A DNA stretch of 64,000 nucleotides from Caulobacteraceae bacterium. GTDB taxonomy: Bacteria; Pseudomonadota; Alphaproteobacteria; Caulobacterales; Caulobacteraceae. The DNA is taken from the NCBI GenBank assembly GCA_947441065.1, contig CANESI010000007.1, positions 1 through 64,000 of the forward strand, in the 5' to 3' direction. Position numbers and translations under genes: made by a program. Every line of letters starts with the position of its first letter. Position 1 is the first letter of the stretch. A model generated the notes under the pieces. The model ran no database searches, had not been told where the DNA came from, and saw only the letters and a program-made list of their open reading frames with translations. Shown piece after piece: positions 52,880 to 62,091 of this stretch.

Positions 52880-53911
52880 TTAATAGACCAACTCGTCGTC
52901 GCCGCCCTGGCCGGCCATCATGATTTCACCGCGAGCGGCAAGATCCTTGGCGACCTGAACCATGGCCATCTGGGCCGCATCGACGTCTTTCAGGCGTACA
53001 GGGCCCATGGACTCCATATCGTCGCGCATGATCTTCGAGGCGCGCTCGCTCATATTGGAGAAGAACAGTTCGCGCAGGGCATCGGACGAGCCCTTGAGGG
53101 CCAGACCCAACTGATCCTTCTCCACAGCGCGAAGCAGGGTTTGGACACCGCCGGGGTCGAGCTTGGCAAGGTCTTCGAACACGAACATCAGGGCGCGGAT
53201 ACGCTCGGCGCTTTCGCGCGTGCGCTCTTCCAAGGCGCTGAGGAAGCGCGACTCGGTCTGGCGGTCGAAATTGTTGAAGATGTCGGCCATCATTTCGTGG
53301 CTGTCGCGCTTGGCAGTTCGGGCTAGGTTGGACATGAATTCATTGCGCAGGGTCAGTTCAATCTTATCCAAGATCTCGCGCTGAACCGGCTCCATGCGCA
53401 GCATGCGCGTGACACATTCCAGGGCAAAATCCTCAGGCAGCGAGGCCAGAACGCGCGCGGCGTGATCGCCTTTGATCTTGGACAACACAACGGCAACGGT
53501 CTGCGGATATTCATTCTTCAGATAGTTGGCGAGCACGGCCTCATTCACATTGGCCAGCTTGTCCCACATGGTCCGACCCGCAGGACCACGGATCTCCTCC
53601 ATCAAGGAGTCGACCTTTTCCGCCGGCAGGAAAGCGTTCAAGAGGCGTTGGGTCTGCTCATAGGAGCCCATGATGGCCCCGGTCGTCGAAAGACCCGACA
53701 CAAACTCCATCAATAGGTCTTCAACCACCGATGATGGCACAGCGCCCAAGCTGGCCATCGCGGACGAGATGTCCTTGACCTCTTCGTCGTCCAGACCTTC
53801 CCAGATGGCCTGGGCATCCTCACCCAGCGACAGCAGAATGACCGCAGCCTTCTCCGCGCCGCTTAAGCCGCTAGAGTTCGTAATCCCTTTTCTTCCGGCG
53901 CGAGGGCTCAT
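52880..53911 (-). CDS. fliG: Flagellar motor switch protein FliG
   Basis: 343 residues. [34 protein letters not shown] starts the N domain, [15 protein letters not shown] [26 protein letters not shown] is the EHPQR-type motif of the middle domain, and the C domain has [72 protein letters not shown] with the stator-facing charged residues. It transmits torque and switching. ATGA overlap with fliF. Confidence 0.97.
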   Translation of the reverse strand: MSPRAGRKGITNSSGLSGAEKAAVILLSLGEDAQAIWEGLDDEEVKDISSAMASLGAVPSSVVEDLLMEFVSGLSTTGAIMGSYEQTQRLLNAFLPAEKVDSLMEEIRGPAGRTMWDKLANVNEAVLANYLKNEYPQTVAVVLSKIKGDHAARVLASLPEDFALECVTRMLRMEPVQREILDKIELTLRNEFMSNLARTAKRDSHEMMADIFNNFDRQTESRFLSALEERTRESAERIRALMFVFEDLAKLDPGGVQTLLRAVEKDQLGLALKGSSDALRELFFSNMSERASKIMRDDMESMGPVRLKDVDAAQMAMVQVAKDLAARGEIMMAGQGGDDELVY

Positions 53912-55527
53912 GTGGCCTCATGCAGCCAGCCCCGGATGATCGAGATCGATTCTTCCGGGTTATTGTTGACGAATTCAGAGACGCTTCTTACCGAAGAGGA
54001 CTTCACCTGTCCTTCAATCCGCGCAATGTCGATGCGCGCGTCGATGCCACCATCCGATAGGGCGGGAAGCGAACCGTCTGGATTGGCCAAGGCCAACTGT
54101 CCTGCTCCACCCTGCCCGACCAGAGCCGTCCGTGTGCTGCCCTCGCCGCGTGCCGTGGCCAAGAGGGGCCGGACAACGAAGAAGATGACCAGCAGGGCAA
54201 CAAGGGTCAGGATACCCAGCTCGGCGGCCCGCATGATGTCGTTCTTATCAAATCCGGCCAAGGGCGAACCGGCTACCACACCGCCGACCAGACCGTCATC
54301 GCGGGCAAACTGAACATTGGTTACAGTGACCGTGTCGCCTCGGGCCTCATCAAAACCAACGGCAGAGCGAACCAGATCTTCAATCCGCTTCATTTCCTCG
54401 GCTGTGCGCGGCTTGTAGGGGGTCGGTTTACCGTCCTTATCGACCGAGGTTAGGCCATCGACCGCCACGGCAACCGATAGTTTCTTAACCTGACCCGGCT
54501 CGGTGATGGTGGTGGTGTTGGTGCTCGAAATTTCAAAATTGGTGGTCTCTTCGACCCGGCCACTGGCGTTCAAGGTCGGGTCTGCGGGCGCGCCTGCGTC
54601 TGCGCCGCCTGGGATATTGTTGGCTACAGTGGCCTGACCGGTATTGTCGGGTTTGTTTTCGCGGGCATTTTCATCGACGGTCTGGGTCGAGCGGACGACC
54701 TGACCATCGGGATCATATTTGCTCTCTTGGACCGTCACGCGGGCGAGGTCCAGAACGGCGGTGACGTTCACGCGGACCTTGCCGGGACCAACCACGCCCT
54801 CGACCAGATCGCGGACCTTGCGGCGAATGGCCTCTTCGGCTTCGCTACGGCGTTCTTCGCCCGCTGCGCCGAGGCTATCGCTCTGTCCGCCGCCCAGAAG
54901 TTTACCCTTCTGATCGACGATGGTGACCTTTTCAGGCATCAGGCCCGGAACGGAACTGGCCACCAGATTTTGCAGCGACCGAACCTGTTCAGCGGTGGGC
55001 GCGCGACCATTGACACCGATGGTCACGGCCGCTGTCGGCGGCTGGGGCGCATCTTCGAACAGCTCACGCTTGGGCATGGAGAGCTGAACGCGCGAGAAAT
55101 TGACCCATTCCTGAGAACGGATGGTCCGCGCCAATTCACCCTCTAGGGCCCGTTGGCGGTTCAGGTTCTGAACGAAATCGGTTTGGCCAAGGGCGTTGGT
55201 CTCATCGAAAATTTCGTAGCCAACAGAGCCCGTGCTCGGCAATCCCTTACCGGCAAGCAGCATCCGGGTCGATCCGACCTTGTCGCGCGCAACAAAGATG
55301 GTCGAACCGTCGCCCTTAGCATCATATTTGATCCCGGCCTGATCGAGGGCGGCGGTGATCGTGGAGGCTTCTTTCAGATCGAGGTTGGAATAGAGCAGGG
55401 ATTGGGGGGCCGAACCAAAGTTCAAAATCAACGCAAATAGCGCAGCCGCCACACCGGCGGAAACGCCGATAATGGCAGCGAGGCGGCCGATCCCGAACCG
55501 CTGTAGCGCACTGATGAACTGTTCCAC
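53908..55527 (-). CDS. fliF: Flagellar MS-ring protein FliF
   Basis: 539 residues from GTG 55527 ([22 protein letters not shown]). One membrane helix near the N-terminus, YscJ/FliF ring domains ([58 protein letters not shown]), a variable beta-collar and a second membrane helix ([16 protein letters not shown], about residue 430). The C-terminal tail ([19 protein letters not shown]) is the FliG-binding segment. First gene of the operon. A degenerate CtrA-like site (TTAA-GCCCTTC-TTAG, 55531-55545) sits directly upstream. Confidence 0.97.
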   Translation of the reverse strand: MEQFISALQRFGIGRLAAIIGVSAGVAAALFALILNFGSAPQSLLYSNLDLKEASTITAALDQAGIKYDAKGDGSTIFVARDKVGSTRMLLAGKGLPSTGSVGYEIFDETNALGQTDFVQNLNRQRALEGELARTIRSQEWVNFSRVQLSMPKRELFEDAPQPPTAAVTIGVNGRAPTAEQVRSLQNLVASSVPGLMPEKVTIVDQKGKLLGGGQSDSLGAAGEERRSEAEEAIRRKVRDLVEGVVGPGKVRVNVTAVLDLARVTVQESKYDPDGQVVRSTQTVDENARENKPDNTGQATVANNIPGGADAGAPADPTLNASGRVEETTNFEISSTNTTTITEPGQVKKLSVAVAVDGLTSVDKDGKPTPYKPRTAEEMKRIEDLVRSAVGFDEARGDTVTVTNVQFARDDGLVGGVVAGSPLAGFDKNDIMRAAELGILTLVALLVIFFVVRPLLATARGEGSTRTALVGQGGAGQLALANPDGSLPALSDGGIDARIDIARIEGQVKSSSVRSVSEFVNNNPEESISIIRGWLHEAT

Positions 55528-55595
55528 GCCTTAAGCCCTTCTTAGGCGACGCAGGTTGGCACCCTTGTCGCTAGGCAGTAATTTCCCAGTACAAG

Positions 55596-55612
55596 GTAAA
55601 CGAGACGTTTAC
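55596..55612. promoter_or_regulatory. 17-bp palindrome in the fliF promoter region
   Basis: GTAAACG-AGA-CGTTTAC, two perfect 7-bp arms with a 3-base spacer, 69 bases upstream of the fliF start. In Caulobacter the fliF promoter is controlled by CtrA and by FlbD binding its ftr element. This palindrome is not the ftr sequence I recall, and its regulator is unknown. Confidence 0.5.
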
Positions 55613-55627
55613 ACATCGCCTAAAGTG

Positions 55628-55804
55628 CTAAATTTCTTGTTTAGCGCCGTCAAGCCTGCGGGCGGCCCGGGCCTGCTCCAGACGCAGATTCTCCTTCTGC
55701 GCCTTGGTTTGGCCAAAGCGCAGGCGGTTCTGAACGGCCTCGGCAGAATTTTCCGCCTTGGCCTTCGTTTTTCGCGCTCTGTTCAGATTGATCAGCTCGG
55801 CCAT
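55628..55804 (-). CDS. DUF4169 family small protein
   Basis: 58 residues, ATG 55804 to TAG 55628-55630: MAELINLNRARKTKAKAENS, then AEAVQNRLRFGQTKAQKENL and RLEQARAARRLDGAKQEI. The N-LNRARK start, NR-x-RFG-x-TKA centre and RALDG-like end are the DUF4169 pattern. It is basic, helical and of unknown function. Its place directly after fumC (4-base gap) is conserved in alphaproteobacteria. Its stop codon lies inside a GCTAAA-N7-TTTAGC inverted repeat (55627-55645). Confidence 0.9.
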   Translation of the reverse strand: MAELINLNRARKTKAKAENSAEAVQNRLRFGQTKAQKENLRLEQARAARRLDGAKQEI

Positions 55805-55808
55805 GGGG

Positions 55809-57200
55809 TCAGCCCGGTGCGATCATGGTCTCTGGGCGCACGATGGCGTCAAACTCCTCATCGGTGACATAGCCGCCGCCGACGGCCTCTTCGCGCAGGG
55901 TGGTGCCGTTCTTGTGCGCCGTCTTGGCGATCTTGGCGGCATTGTCATAGCCGATCTTGGGGGCCAATGCGGTGACCAGCATCAAGGACCGGTCCAGCGC
56001 CGCCTTGATATTGTCGCGGCGGGCCTCAATGCCGACGACGCAATTGTCGGCAAAGGAGATCGAGGCGTCGGCCAGCAGGCGAACCGACTGGAGGAAATTA
56101 TAGGCCATGACCGGGTTGAAGACGTTCAGTTCGAAGTGACCTTGGCTGCCTGCCACGGTCATGGTCGTCTGATTGCCGAACACCTGAGCACAGACCATGG
56201 TCATGGCCTCGCACTGGGTGGGATTGACCTTACCGGGCATGATTGAGGAGCCAGGTTCGTTCTCGGGCAAGGACAGCTCGCCCAGACCCGAACGCGGGCC
56301 AGACCCCAAGAAGCGGATGTCATTGGCGATCTTGAACAGGGCCGCCGCCGCCGAATTGATCGCGCCATGACCAAAGACCAGCGCATCATGCGCGGCAAGG
56401 GCCTCGAACTTGTTTGGTGCCGTCGTGAAGGGCAGGCCGGTCAGGGCGGCGATCCGCTCTGCAACCTTTTCGGCAAATCCGACTGGGGCATTGAGACCGG
56501 TGCCGACGGCGGTTCCACCTTGGGCCAGTTCCAAAATGCCGGGCAGGGTCATTTCGATACGGCTGATGGCGTTGGCCACCTGCTGCGCATAGCCGGAAAA
56601 TTCTTGGCCCAGCGTCAGGGGGGTCGCGTCCTGCGTGTGGGTGCGGCCAATCTTGATAATGTCCTTAAACTCTTCCTGCTTGGCCAGCAGCGAGGCGTGC
56701 AGGTGCTTTAGTGCGGGCAGAAGGTCATTGACCACCTGTTCAGCGGCGGCAATGTGCATGGCCGTGGGATAGGTGTCGTTCGAGGACTGGCTCATATTGA
56801 CATGGTCATTGGGATGGACCGGCTTTTTCGAGCCCATCTCACCGCCGAGCATCTCAATAGCGCGGTTCGAGATCACTTCGTTGGCGTTCATGTTGGACTG
56901 GGTGCCAGACCCGGTCTGCCAGACCACCAAAGGGAAGTGGTCGTTCAGCTTGCCGTCAATGACCTCTTGCGCCGCTTCGGCGATGGTTTGGGCCAGCTTG
57001 GGGTCGAGACGGCCAAGGGCAGTATTGGCCTCAGCCGCGGCCCGCTTGACGATGCCTAGCGCACGAACCACCGGCAGGGGCTGCTTTTCCCAGCCAATCT
57101 TGAAGTTCCCGATCGAGCGCTGGGACTGAGCGCCCCAATAGCGTGAGGACTCGACCTCGATGGGTCCAAAAGTATCGGTCTCTGTGCGGGTGGCGGTCAT
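55809..57200 (-). CDS. fumC: Fumarate hydratase class II
   Basis: 463 residues. Superfamily signature [16 protein letters not shown], the catalytic H in [19 protein letters not shown] and [25 protein letters not shown], and the N-terminal [30 protein letters not shown]. The iron-free tetrameric enzyme interconverts fumarate and malate in the TCA cycle. The length is standard. It is followed by DUF4169 on the same transcript. Confidence 0.98.
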   Translation of the reverse strand: MTATRTETDTFGPIEVESSRYWGAQSQRSIGNFKIGWEKQPLPVVRALGIVKRAAAEANTALGRLDPKLAQTIAEAAQEVIDGKLNDHFPLVVWQTGSGTQSNMNANEVISNRAIEMLGGEMGSKKPVHPNDHVNMSQSSNDTYPTAMHIAAAEQVVNDLLPALKHLHASLLAKQEEFKDIIKIGRTHTQDATPLTLGQEFSGYAQQVANAISRIEMTLPGILELAQGGTAVGTGLNAPVGFAEKVAERIAALTGLPFTTAPNKFEALAAHDALVFGHGAINSAAAALFKIANDIRFLGSGPRSGLGELSLPENEPGSSIMPGKVNPTQCEAMTMVCAQVFGNQTTMTVAGSQGHFELNVFNPVMAYNFLQSVRLLADASISFADNCVVGIEARRDNIKAALDRSLMLVTALAPKIGYDNAAKIAKTAHKNGTTLREEAVGGGYVTDEEFDAIVRPETMIAPG

Positions 57201-57317
57201 GGCAACGGTCCTTGGGCGGGTGTCACATTAAAGGGTCTGGCGTGGGGTTTAACCTCCCAGAGCGCGGCTGCAAAGGGTGATGGGCAGATCGAGCGCATGA
57301 GGTTATGACTTTCTCCC

Positions 57318-57701
57318 ATGAGCGATGAATGGACAGGCAAGGGCAAGGTGCGCGCGCGCGAGGTCGGCGGCGGTCTTGAGATCACCGTCGAGGGCCTAAC
57401 CACCCAAGCCAAATATTATAAGCCGCTGGTCCACGAGTTCTTCCGCAAGGAATGGCGCGGTGCCAGACCCGCTTGGGGCGAATATGCCGTCGAGATCATG
57501 ATGGACTATGTCGGCGATCCGCCGTGGATGGACCTGGACAATCTGGCCAAGGCCCTGCTCGACGCCATCAAGGGCTATGCCTTTCACGACGATGCTCAGG
57601 TCGCGCGGCTGTTGGTTGAGCGAAGGGCAGGCGCGCGCGAGCGGATCACCATCCGGGTTGACCGGCGCGGCGACCTGCCGGTGCCGCCGGGCCTGCGCTA
57701 G
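57318..57701 (+). CDS. RusA-like Holliday junction resolvase
   Basis: 127 residues. The acidic catalytic set of RusA is visible: PPWMDLDNLAKALLDAIKGYAFHDDAQVARLLVER, with two Asp in the DxDN motif and a third in FHDD. A Lys follows in the same helix. RusA is best known from lambdoid prophages, where it cuts Holliday junctions, but no other phage gene is near. It is divergent from fumC and convergent with the serine hydrolase gene, whose stop is 4 bases away. Base composition is like its neighbours. Confidence 0.9.
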   Translation: MSDEWTGKGKVRAREVGGGLEITVEGLTTQAKYYKPLVHEFFRKEWRGARPAWGEYAVEIMMDYVGDPPWMDLDNLAKALLDAIKGYAFHDDAQVARLLVERRAGARERITIRVDRRGDLPVPPGLR

Positions 57702-57705
57702 GGCC

Positions 57706-59955
57706 TTAGCTGTTCCAAGGCTCCAGACCGCCTCGCAACGCAACCAATATCGAGAAGATCGTGAAGATCAGGGTCGACAGGCTGAACCTCAGCTTGCGCC
57801 AGCTCGTCCAACTGTCCACACGCCGTCCACCGCGCCAGATATTGGTCATCATCAGCAAGATGATGCCGGTCAACAGGCTGGCCACTAGCGCGCAGGACGC
57901 TGCAAGGGTCACGAGGTTGCCAGGCCAACTATAGAAAACTTGGCTAACATCTTCCGCTGCAGTGGCCCAAAGGCCGAACATGGCCATGGCCGCGAGCCAA
58001 AGCCCCGCAATCGAGGTCTGCATCAAGCCCGCGCGGCCCTGGGTCGGGGTTTGGCGAAATTCGCGCCGGTCGCGGGTGAACAGTCCAACAATGGCCGCGA
58101 CCGAACAGAGCGCAGTCAGGGCGGCAAAGAGGGTCAGGATGGATCCCGATGTTAGCGGGTTCTCGCGTTCAAAGACCTGGATTCCCATCGGATCATAGAA
58201 ACGAACGGCCTTGCCATCTTCAATGTCGAACTTGATCTCTTCGACACCATTAACGCTGACCAGCCAGCCGGGCCGGGTGCTGAGCACATAGGCCTTGATG
58301 GTGCCGCCGCGATTGAGCAACAAGGTCCCGTCGTCGGTCACATCGACCGAGGCTTCGCCGATGATTGAACCGACGAACCGCTCCAAACCGCTATAGGCGC
58401 GGCGTGTGGACAGGTAGGACCCCTCATAGATATTCGCCTGCGATGCCAATTGAGGCGTGCCAGCAAAGGGCTTTAAGGTCGGCGTTGCGTAATATTGCTC
58501 AACGATCCGTGCCGGAAGGCTGGCCGCAATGGCGTCTCCGGTGGAGGTATTGGTCGCGATGAAGATGCCGAGGTTCAGGTCTGGAATAGTCACCATGTTG
58601 GAATGGAACAGAAGGGTGTCACCACTATGGCCTTGGCCCTTGAACCCGCCGGGTAGCGGATATTCAACAAAGCCATGGGCCCAACCGTTCTGGCTGTTCG
58701 AAGGATTGCGCAGCGGCGTGCGGAAGGCCTTGGCGGTGGTTGGGCTATAGATCACTTGGCCATCAATCGTGCCGCCATTGAGGATGAGCTGCATATAGCG
58801 GGCCATGTCGGCCGCGGTGGAACTTGCCGAACCGGCAGGTGCGATCTGACTGACATGCTCGAAGGTCTTGGGAACGAAGGACGCTCCGTTCCAATAGAAC
58901 CCGTCCGAAACCTGAGCCGCTAGGGCCGTGGACATGGGGGCGGGCAGATCCGCGCGGGCCGGATAGGGCTCGCGGAAGGTGGTGTGGTTCAGGCCGAGCG
59001 GACGGGTAATCCCGACCTCGATCAGGCTTTCGAACGGCTTACCCGACACATAGGACGAGATTTCGCCGCCAAGGGCTGCGCCATAGTTGGAATAGGTCGA
59101 CACTAGGCTGGGTTCTCGCACCCGATCCGGGCGTTCTTGGCGCAGATAGGTGGCAATCGGGCGAATGCGGTCGGCGTCGCGCTCAAACAACTGGCCCATC
59201 GCCTTGTCTTCAAAGCCGGGGGTGTGGGCCAAGAGGTCGCGCACGAGAATGGGCTGCTTGAACCCCTGATCCTTAATCTGCAGCTTTTCGGGCAGATAGA
59301 GGTTAACCGGCGCGTCAAGGCGAAGGTGCCCCGCCTCAACCTCCTTCATCAAGGCGATCCAGGTGAAGGTCTTGGAAATGGAGGCTAGCCGAAACAGGGT
59401 CTGGTCTGGATTAACGGCCTTGGCCGGAGAAAGCTGGGCCAGGCCATAGCCCTTCTTCAGGACGATCTGGCCGTTCTGGACGATGGACACCGTGACACCG
59501 GCAATATGGTCCTTCTCCATGCTGCGCCGAACCAATCCGTCAACGAAGGCTTCGAGCTCAGCCGGTGCGATCGCCGTTCCGGGGGCGAGGCGCGCGCCGG
59601 GACGGGCCGGTTGGGTTGGGATCACAGGCGCGATCAGGGCTGGGGTCGCTTTCGCAGGCATGGCAACGGCTGCGGCGGTCAGAGCTGCAGCGGCGGGCAC
59701 TGCGGCCCGGCGCGCCCGGCTATAGGACCGATAGGGTCTTTTGGAATACTGACGCGCCTGAGCCACCGGCCTTTTCACTGAGGGCGAGGTCACGGGTACC
59801 GTACTGATCGCGGGGGCGATGGCTGGGGCTGGGGCTGCGGCTACAGCTGGCGGTGCGCCCGTGGCCTTGGTCTCTTGGCTCCAACCGACCGACGTGGTCA
59901 GCGAAAGGGCGGCTGCGAGCAGGCCCGTCCAGATCGTCTTTGGTGACAGTTGCAT
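57706..59955 (-). CDS. Serine hydrolase of the beta-lactamase/PBP4* family with membrane tail
   Basis: 749 residues. A signal peptide (TIWTGLLAAALSLTTSVGWSQ), an Ala/Pro linker of about 100 residues with a basic Arg/Tyr patch (RPYRSYSRARRAA), then a class C beta-lactamase-like domain: SISK nucleophile motif in FRLASISKTFTW, YSN in STYSNYGAALG, and HSG in GQGHSGDTLLFHSNM. A further domain of about 130 residues and about four membrane helices (SILTLFAALTALCSVAAIVGLF, IAGLWLAAMAMFGLWA, LVTLAASCALVASLLTGIILLMM, LIFTIFSILVAL) close the protein. The substrate may be a D-amino-acid peptide or ester; resistance should not be assumed. Confidence 0.9.
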   Translation of the reverse strand: MQLSPKTIWTGLLAAALSLTTSVGWSQETKATGAPPAVAAAPAPAIAPAISTVPVTSPSVKRPVAQARQYSKRPYRSYSRARRAAVPAAAALTAAAVAMPAKATPALIAPVIPTQPARPGARLAPGTAIAPAELEAFVDGLVRRSMEKDHIAGVTVSIVQNGQIVLKKGYGLAQLSPAKAVNPDQTLFRLASISKTFTWIALMKEVEAGHLRLDAPVNLYLPEKLQIKDQGFKQPILVRDLLAHTPGFEDKAMGQLFERDADRIRPIATYLRQERPDRVREPSLVSTYSNYGAALGGEISSYVSGKPFESLIEVGITRPLGLNHTTFREPYPARADLPAPMSTALAAQVSDGFYWNGASFVPKTFEHVSQIAPAGSASSTAADMARYMQLILNGGTIDGQVIYSPTTAKAFRTPLRNPSNSQNGWAHGFVEYPLPGGFKGQGHSGDTLLFHSNMVTIPDLNLGIFIATNTSTGDAIAASLPARIVEQYYATPTLKPFAGTPQLASQANIYEGSYLSTRRAYSGLERFVGSIIGEASVDVTDDGTLLLNRGGTIKAYVLSTRPGWLVSVNGVEEIKFDIEDGKAVRFYDPMGIQVFERENPLTSGSILTLFAALTALCSVAAIVGLFTRDRREFRQTPTQGRAGLMQTSIAGLWLAAMAMFGLWATAAEDVSQVFYSWPGNLVTLAASCALVASLLTGIILLMMTNIWRGGRRVDSWTSWRKLRFSLSTLIFTIFSILVALRGGLEPWNS

Positions 59956-60070
59956 CCGCTTACCTCGACCCTAGCGATTTCAGATGCCGCGTTCGGCAAG
60001 CCTACCCCTTGGTAAAGGGCTTTTAGGCCACCCAACGACCGCAATAAAGGCTTGTCTTGCCCAATTTGTA

Positions 60071-60862
60071 TTATCGCGAAGGTTGGGCCGTGCTCGGTTT
60101 GGCGAAAGGATAGAGCCCAAGGACCGGCCGCAGATGGGGTCCAATGAACAGTTGCGGTTCAGAGGCGGGCGACACGCCCTCTCGGCTTTCACGATCTCTG
60201 ACGCAGGCCCGCACCCCATTGGCGAGGGCTGGAAAGCCTTGGGCTTTGGGCATTTCCTGCAGAAAACAGTTGTCAAAGAAGGTGTAAACATCGGCCTCGC
60301 CGCAGCCAAAGGAGGTGCGATCAGGCCTTGCGGCCGTCAAGATCATGCGATCCGACCCGGCGAGTGGCGGCACAAAGACGCCGGAATAGCAGGCGCTGAT
60401 AACCGCGACGGTCGGCCGGTCCGCGCACGTCCGATTGATGATCTCAGCCAAAATACCGGGGGCGAGAAGTTGTTCTCCAAAGACAATGCCTTCGGGGACA
60501 CCGTGGGAGGTGATGTAGACGAGGCAACCGCCGGTCACCTTGGTGGTCAGTTGGCCGAGGGTCTCATAGAGCTGGCGCGGTTTGGTCGGCAGGGCCCCGG
60601 ACTTGGCGTATCGCTCTGGACGGACCGAGAGCTGGCGAACATTGTCTGCTGAAAAGCCGATCTGGACCAGCGACTTGGCGATATCACGCCTCGCATTATC
60701 AAAGACTTCGGATGGGGCGCCACTTTGGGCGTGCCAGTCTCCGGCGACGACGACCGCCGCCCAATCGGAAAAGGGGCCAGCCTCGTCTGCCATGGCCGGG
60801 GCAGGCCGAAGGATCAGCAGGGTGCTAAGAACAAGCCAAACCAAACCCCGCCAAAGCCCCAT
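60071..60862 (-). CDS. Secreted caspase-like (C13/legumain-type) cysteine peptidase
   Basis: 263 residues from ATG 60862 (MGLWRGLVWLVLSTLLILRPAPAMADE, a clear signal peptide). WAAVVVAGDWHAQSG starts a caspase-haemoglobinase fold. The dyad is His120 in YITSHGVPEG and Cys158 in VISACYSGVFVPPLAG, both in the expected contexts. Several extra Cys (residues about 113, 146, 187, 199) suggest disulfides. The bacterial C13 family is known from alphaproteobacteria, but targets are unidentified. It is downstream of the thioesterase gene (10-base gap) and likely co-transcribed with sspB. Confidence 0.9.
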   Translation of the reverse strand: MGLWRGLVWLVLSTLLILRPAPAMADEAGPFSDWAAVVVAGDWHAQSGAPSEVFDNARRDIAKSLVQIGFSADNVRQLSVRPERYAKSGALPTKPRQLYETLGQLTTKVTGGCLVYITSHGVPEGIVFGEQLLAPGILAEIINRTCADRPTVAVISACYSGVFVPPLAGSDRMILTAARPDRTSFGCGEADVYTFFDNCFLQEMPKAQGFPALANGVRACVRDRESREGVSPASEPQLFIGPHLRPVLGLYPFAKPSTAQPSR

Positions 60863-60872
60863 GGTCTGGTTC

Positions 60873-61340
60873 CTATTTTTTGAACTTGGTGAAGGGGGTG
60901 GGGATGGCCGTTGCCGTGGCCTTAGCCAACAATCGGCCTTCGGCGTCATAGAGCTCGCCCTCGGTAAAGGCGATGGTGCGGCCATATTTGATCACCCGCC
61001 CAATGCCGCGGATCGGACCGGGCAGGCCCGGACGCAGGAAGCTGGTCTTCATCTCGAGGGTCGGCAGAACGCAGGTCATGTCAGACGCCACCATCCCGGC
61101 CACAGACATGCATTCATCCAGCATGGCGCAAAGATAGCCGCCTTGGATCTGTCTCATCGGGTTGCAAAAATCGGTCTTGGCGTCGAAGGCGATCTCGACG
61201 GTCATGGCTTCGCGGTTCACCGCCACCATCCGAAAGCCCAGCAGGGCCGAACCCGGCGGCGGGTTCTTGCTGGCTTGGAAGCGCGCAAGAAGCTGTTCGT
61301 CCGTTAGGACCACTTTCTCAGGGGCAAAAGCGTCGCTCAT
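60873..61340 (-). CDS. PaaI-type hotdog-fold thioesterase
   Basis: 155 residues from ATG 61340 (MSDAFAPEKVVLTDEQLLARF). The hotdog core reads FDAKTDFCNPMRQIQGGYLCAMLDECMSVAG, with the catalytic N/D-G-x(3)-LDE pattern of PaaI-like acyl-CoA thioesterases, then VLPTLEMKTSFLRPGLPGPIRGIGRVIKYGRTIAFTEGELYDAEGRLLAKATATAI. It hydrolyses some acyl- or aryl-CoA. It is 4 bases downstream of sspB and 10 bases upstream of the C13 peptidase gene. Confidence 0.93.
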   Translation of the reverse strand: MSDAFAPEKVVLTDEQLLARFQASKNPPPGSALLGFRMVAVNREAMTVEIAFDAKTDFCNPMRQIQGGYLCAMLDECMSVAGMVASDMTCVLPTLEMKTSFLRPGLPGPIRGIGRVIKYGRTIAFTEGELYDAEGRLLAKATATAIPTPFTKFKK

Positions 61341-61344
61341 AGGC

Positions 61345-61818
61345 CTATTTCTTCCGGAATTGGTCGAGGGAAACGATCTTGGGCCCTTCGGACACAGGCT
61401 CGGCCTTGGTGTCCGGCTCAGGCGGGGTCGGCTCGACCTCAGGCACCTCGACGTCGAACTGCAGCATGAACTGCACGCTGGGGTCAAAGAAGCGCGACAC
61501 GGCCACATAGGGCACCGTCATACGCTTGGGCTGGCCGCCAAAGCTCAGGGTGATCGAAAACAGGGTTTCAGCCACCACCAGATCCCAGAACTGGTGCTGC
61601 AAGACGATGGTCATCTCTTCGGGGAACTTGGCCAGCAGATCAGCGGGAATCGAAACACCCGCCGCTATGGTCTTGAAGGAGACATAGAAATGGTGCGCGC
61701 CGGGGATGCCGGCTGGCGAGGCTGCGCGCTGCAGAGCGGCCTTTACGACCCCGCGCAGAGCCTCCTGGGCCATCTGTTCGTAATGCATCTCGTCTGGGGT
61801 GATCTTATCTCTAGACAT
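61345..61818 (-). CDS. sspB: ClpXP adaptor SspB, alpha type
   Basis: 157 residues. The alpha-SspB core: MHYEQMAQEALRGVVKAALQRAA, HHFYVSFKTIAAGVSIPADLLAKFPEEMTIVLQHQFWDLVV, FSITLSFGGQPKRMTVPYVAVSRFFDPSVQFMLQF. A flexible acidic linker follows, and the end KIVSLDQFRKK is the ClpX-binding tail (XB motif). SspB brings ssrA-tagged and other proteins to ClpXP. Proximity to fumC/DUF4169 is usual in alphaproteobacteria. Confidence 0.95.
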   Translation of the reverse strand: MSRDKITPDEMHYEQMAQEALRGVVKAALQRAASPAGIPGAHHFYVSFKTIAAGVSIPADLLAKFPEEMTIVLQHQFWDLVVAETLFSITLSFGGQPKRMTVPYVAVSRFFDPSVQFMLQFDVEVPEVEPTPPEPDTKAEPVSEGPKIVSLDQFRKK

Positions 61819-62091
61819 TTGGGGTCGTCACTTTCCAGATCCGGGTCGCAAATTGAGTGGGTAGAATAGAGGATTAAAACCCTACCCTCTGTGTGACAAA
61901 CCGCAAAGCGGCGATGGCTTCAAGTGCCCTCCGACATGTTGCGTGCGGTTTTTGCTGGCGCGAGTCTTTCTAGCGGTCCAAAAGCCTTGTCAGAGCCAGT
62001 GCGGGTTTGCGCCGGTCGTTGCGTCGTGTAGAAGTCGAGTTGCGTTCTTCCAGAACGTGGCGGGGGCGTCTTTTTCTAAGGGTGAAGGTTC
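61819..62091. other. Divergent sspB / bamD gap
   Basis: 273 bases with promoters for both directions expected. I see no gene, palindrome of note or perfect CtrA box. GGGTGAAGG lies just before the bamD GTG. Confidence 0.4.

Noticed and set aside
55531..55545. TTAA-N7-TTAG at the fliF start as a confirmed CtrA box
   Set aside because: It has one mismatch and overlaps the ribosome-binding region, so it is noted only as a degenerate site.
57706..59955. Calling the serine hydrolase an antibiotic-resistance beta-lactamase
   Set aside because: Only the fold-level motifs are present; the linker, extra domain and membrane tail differ from AmpC enzymes.
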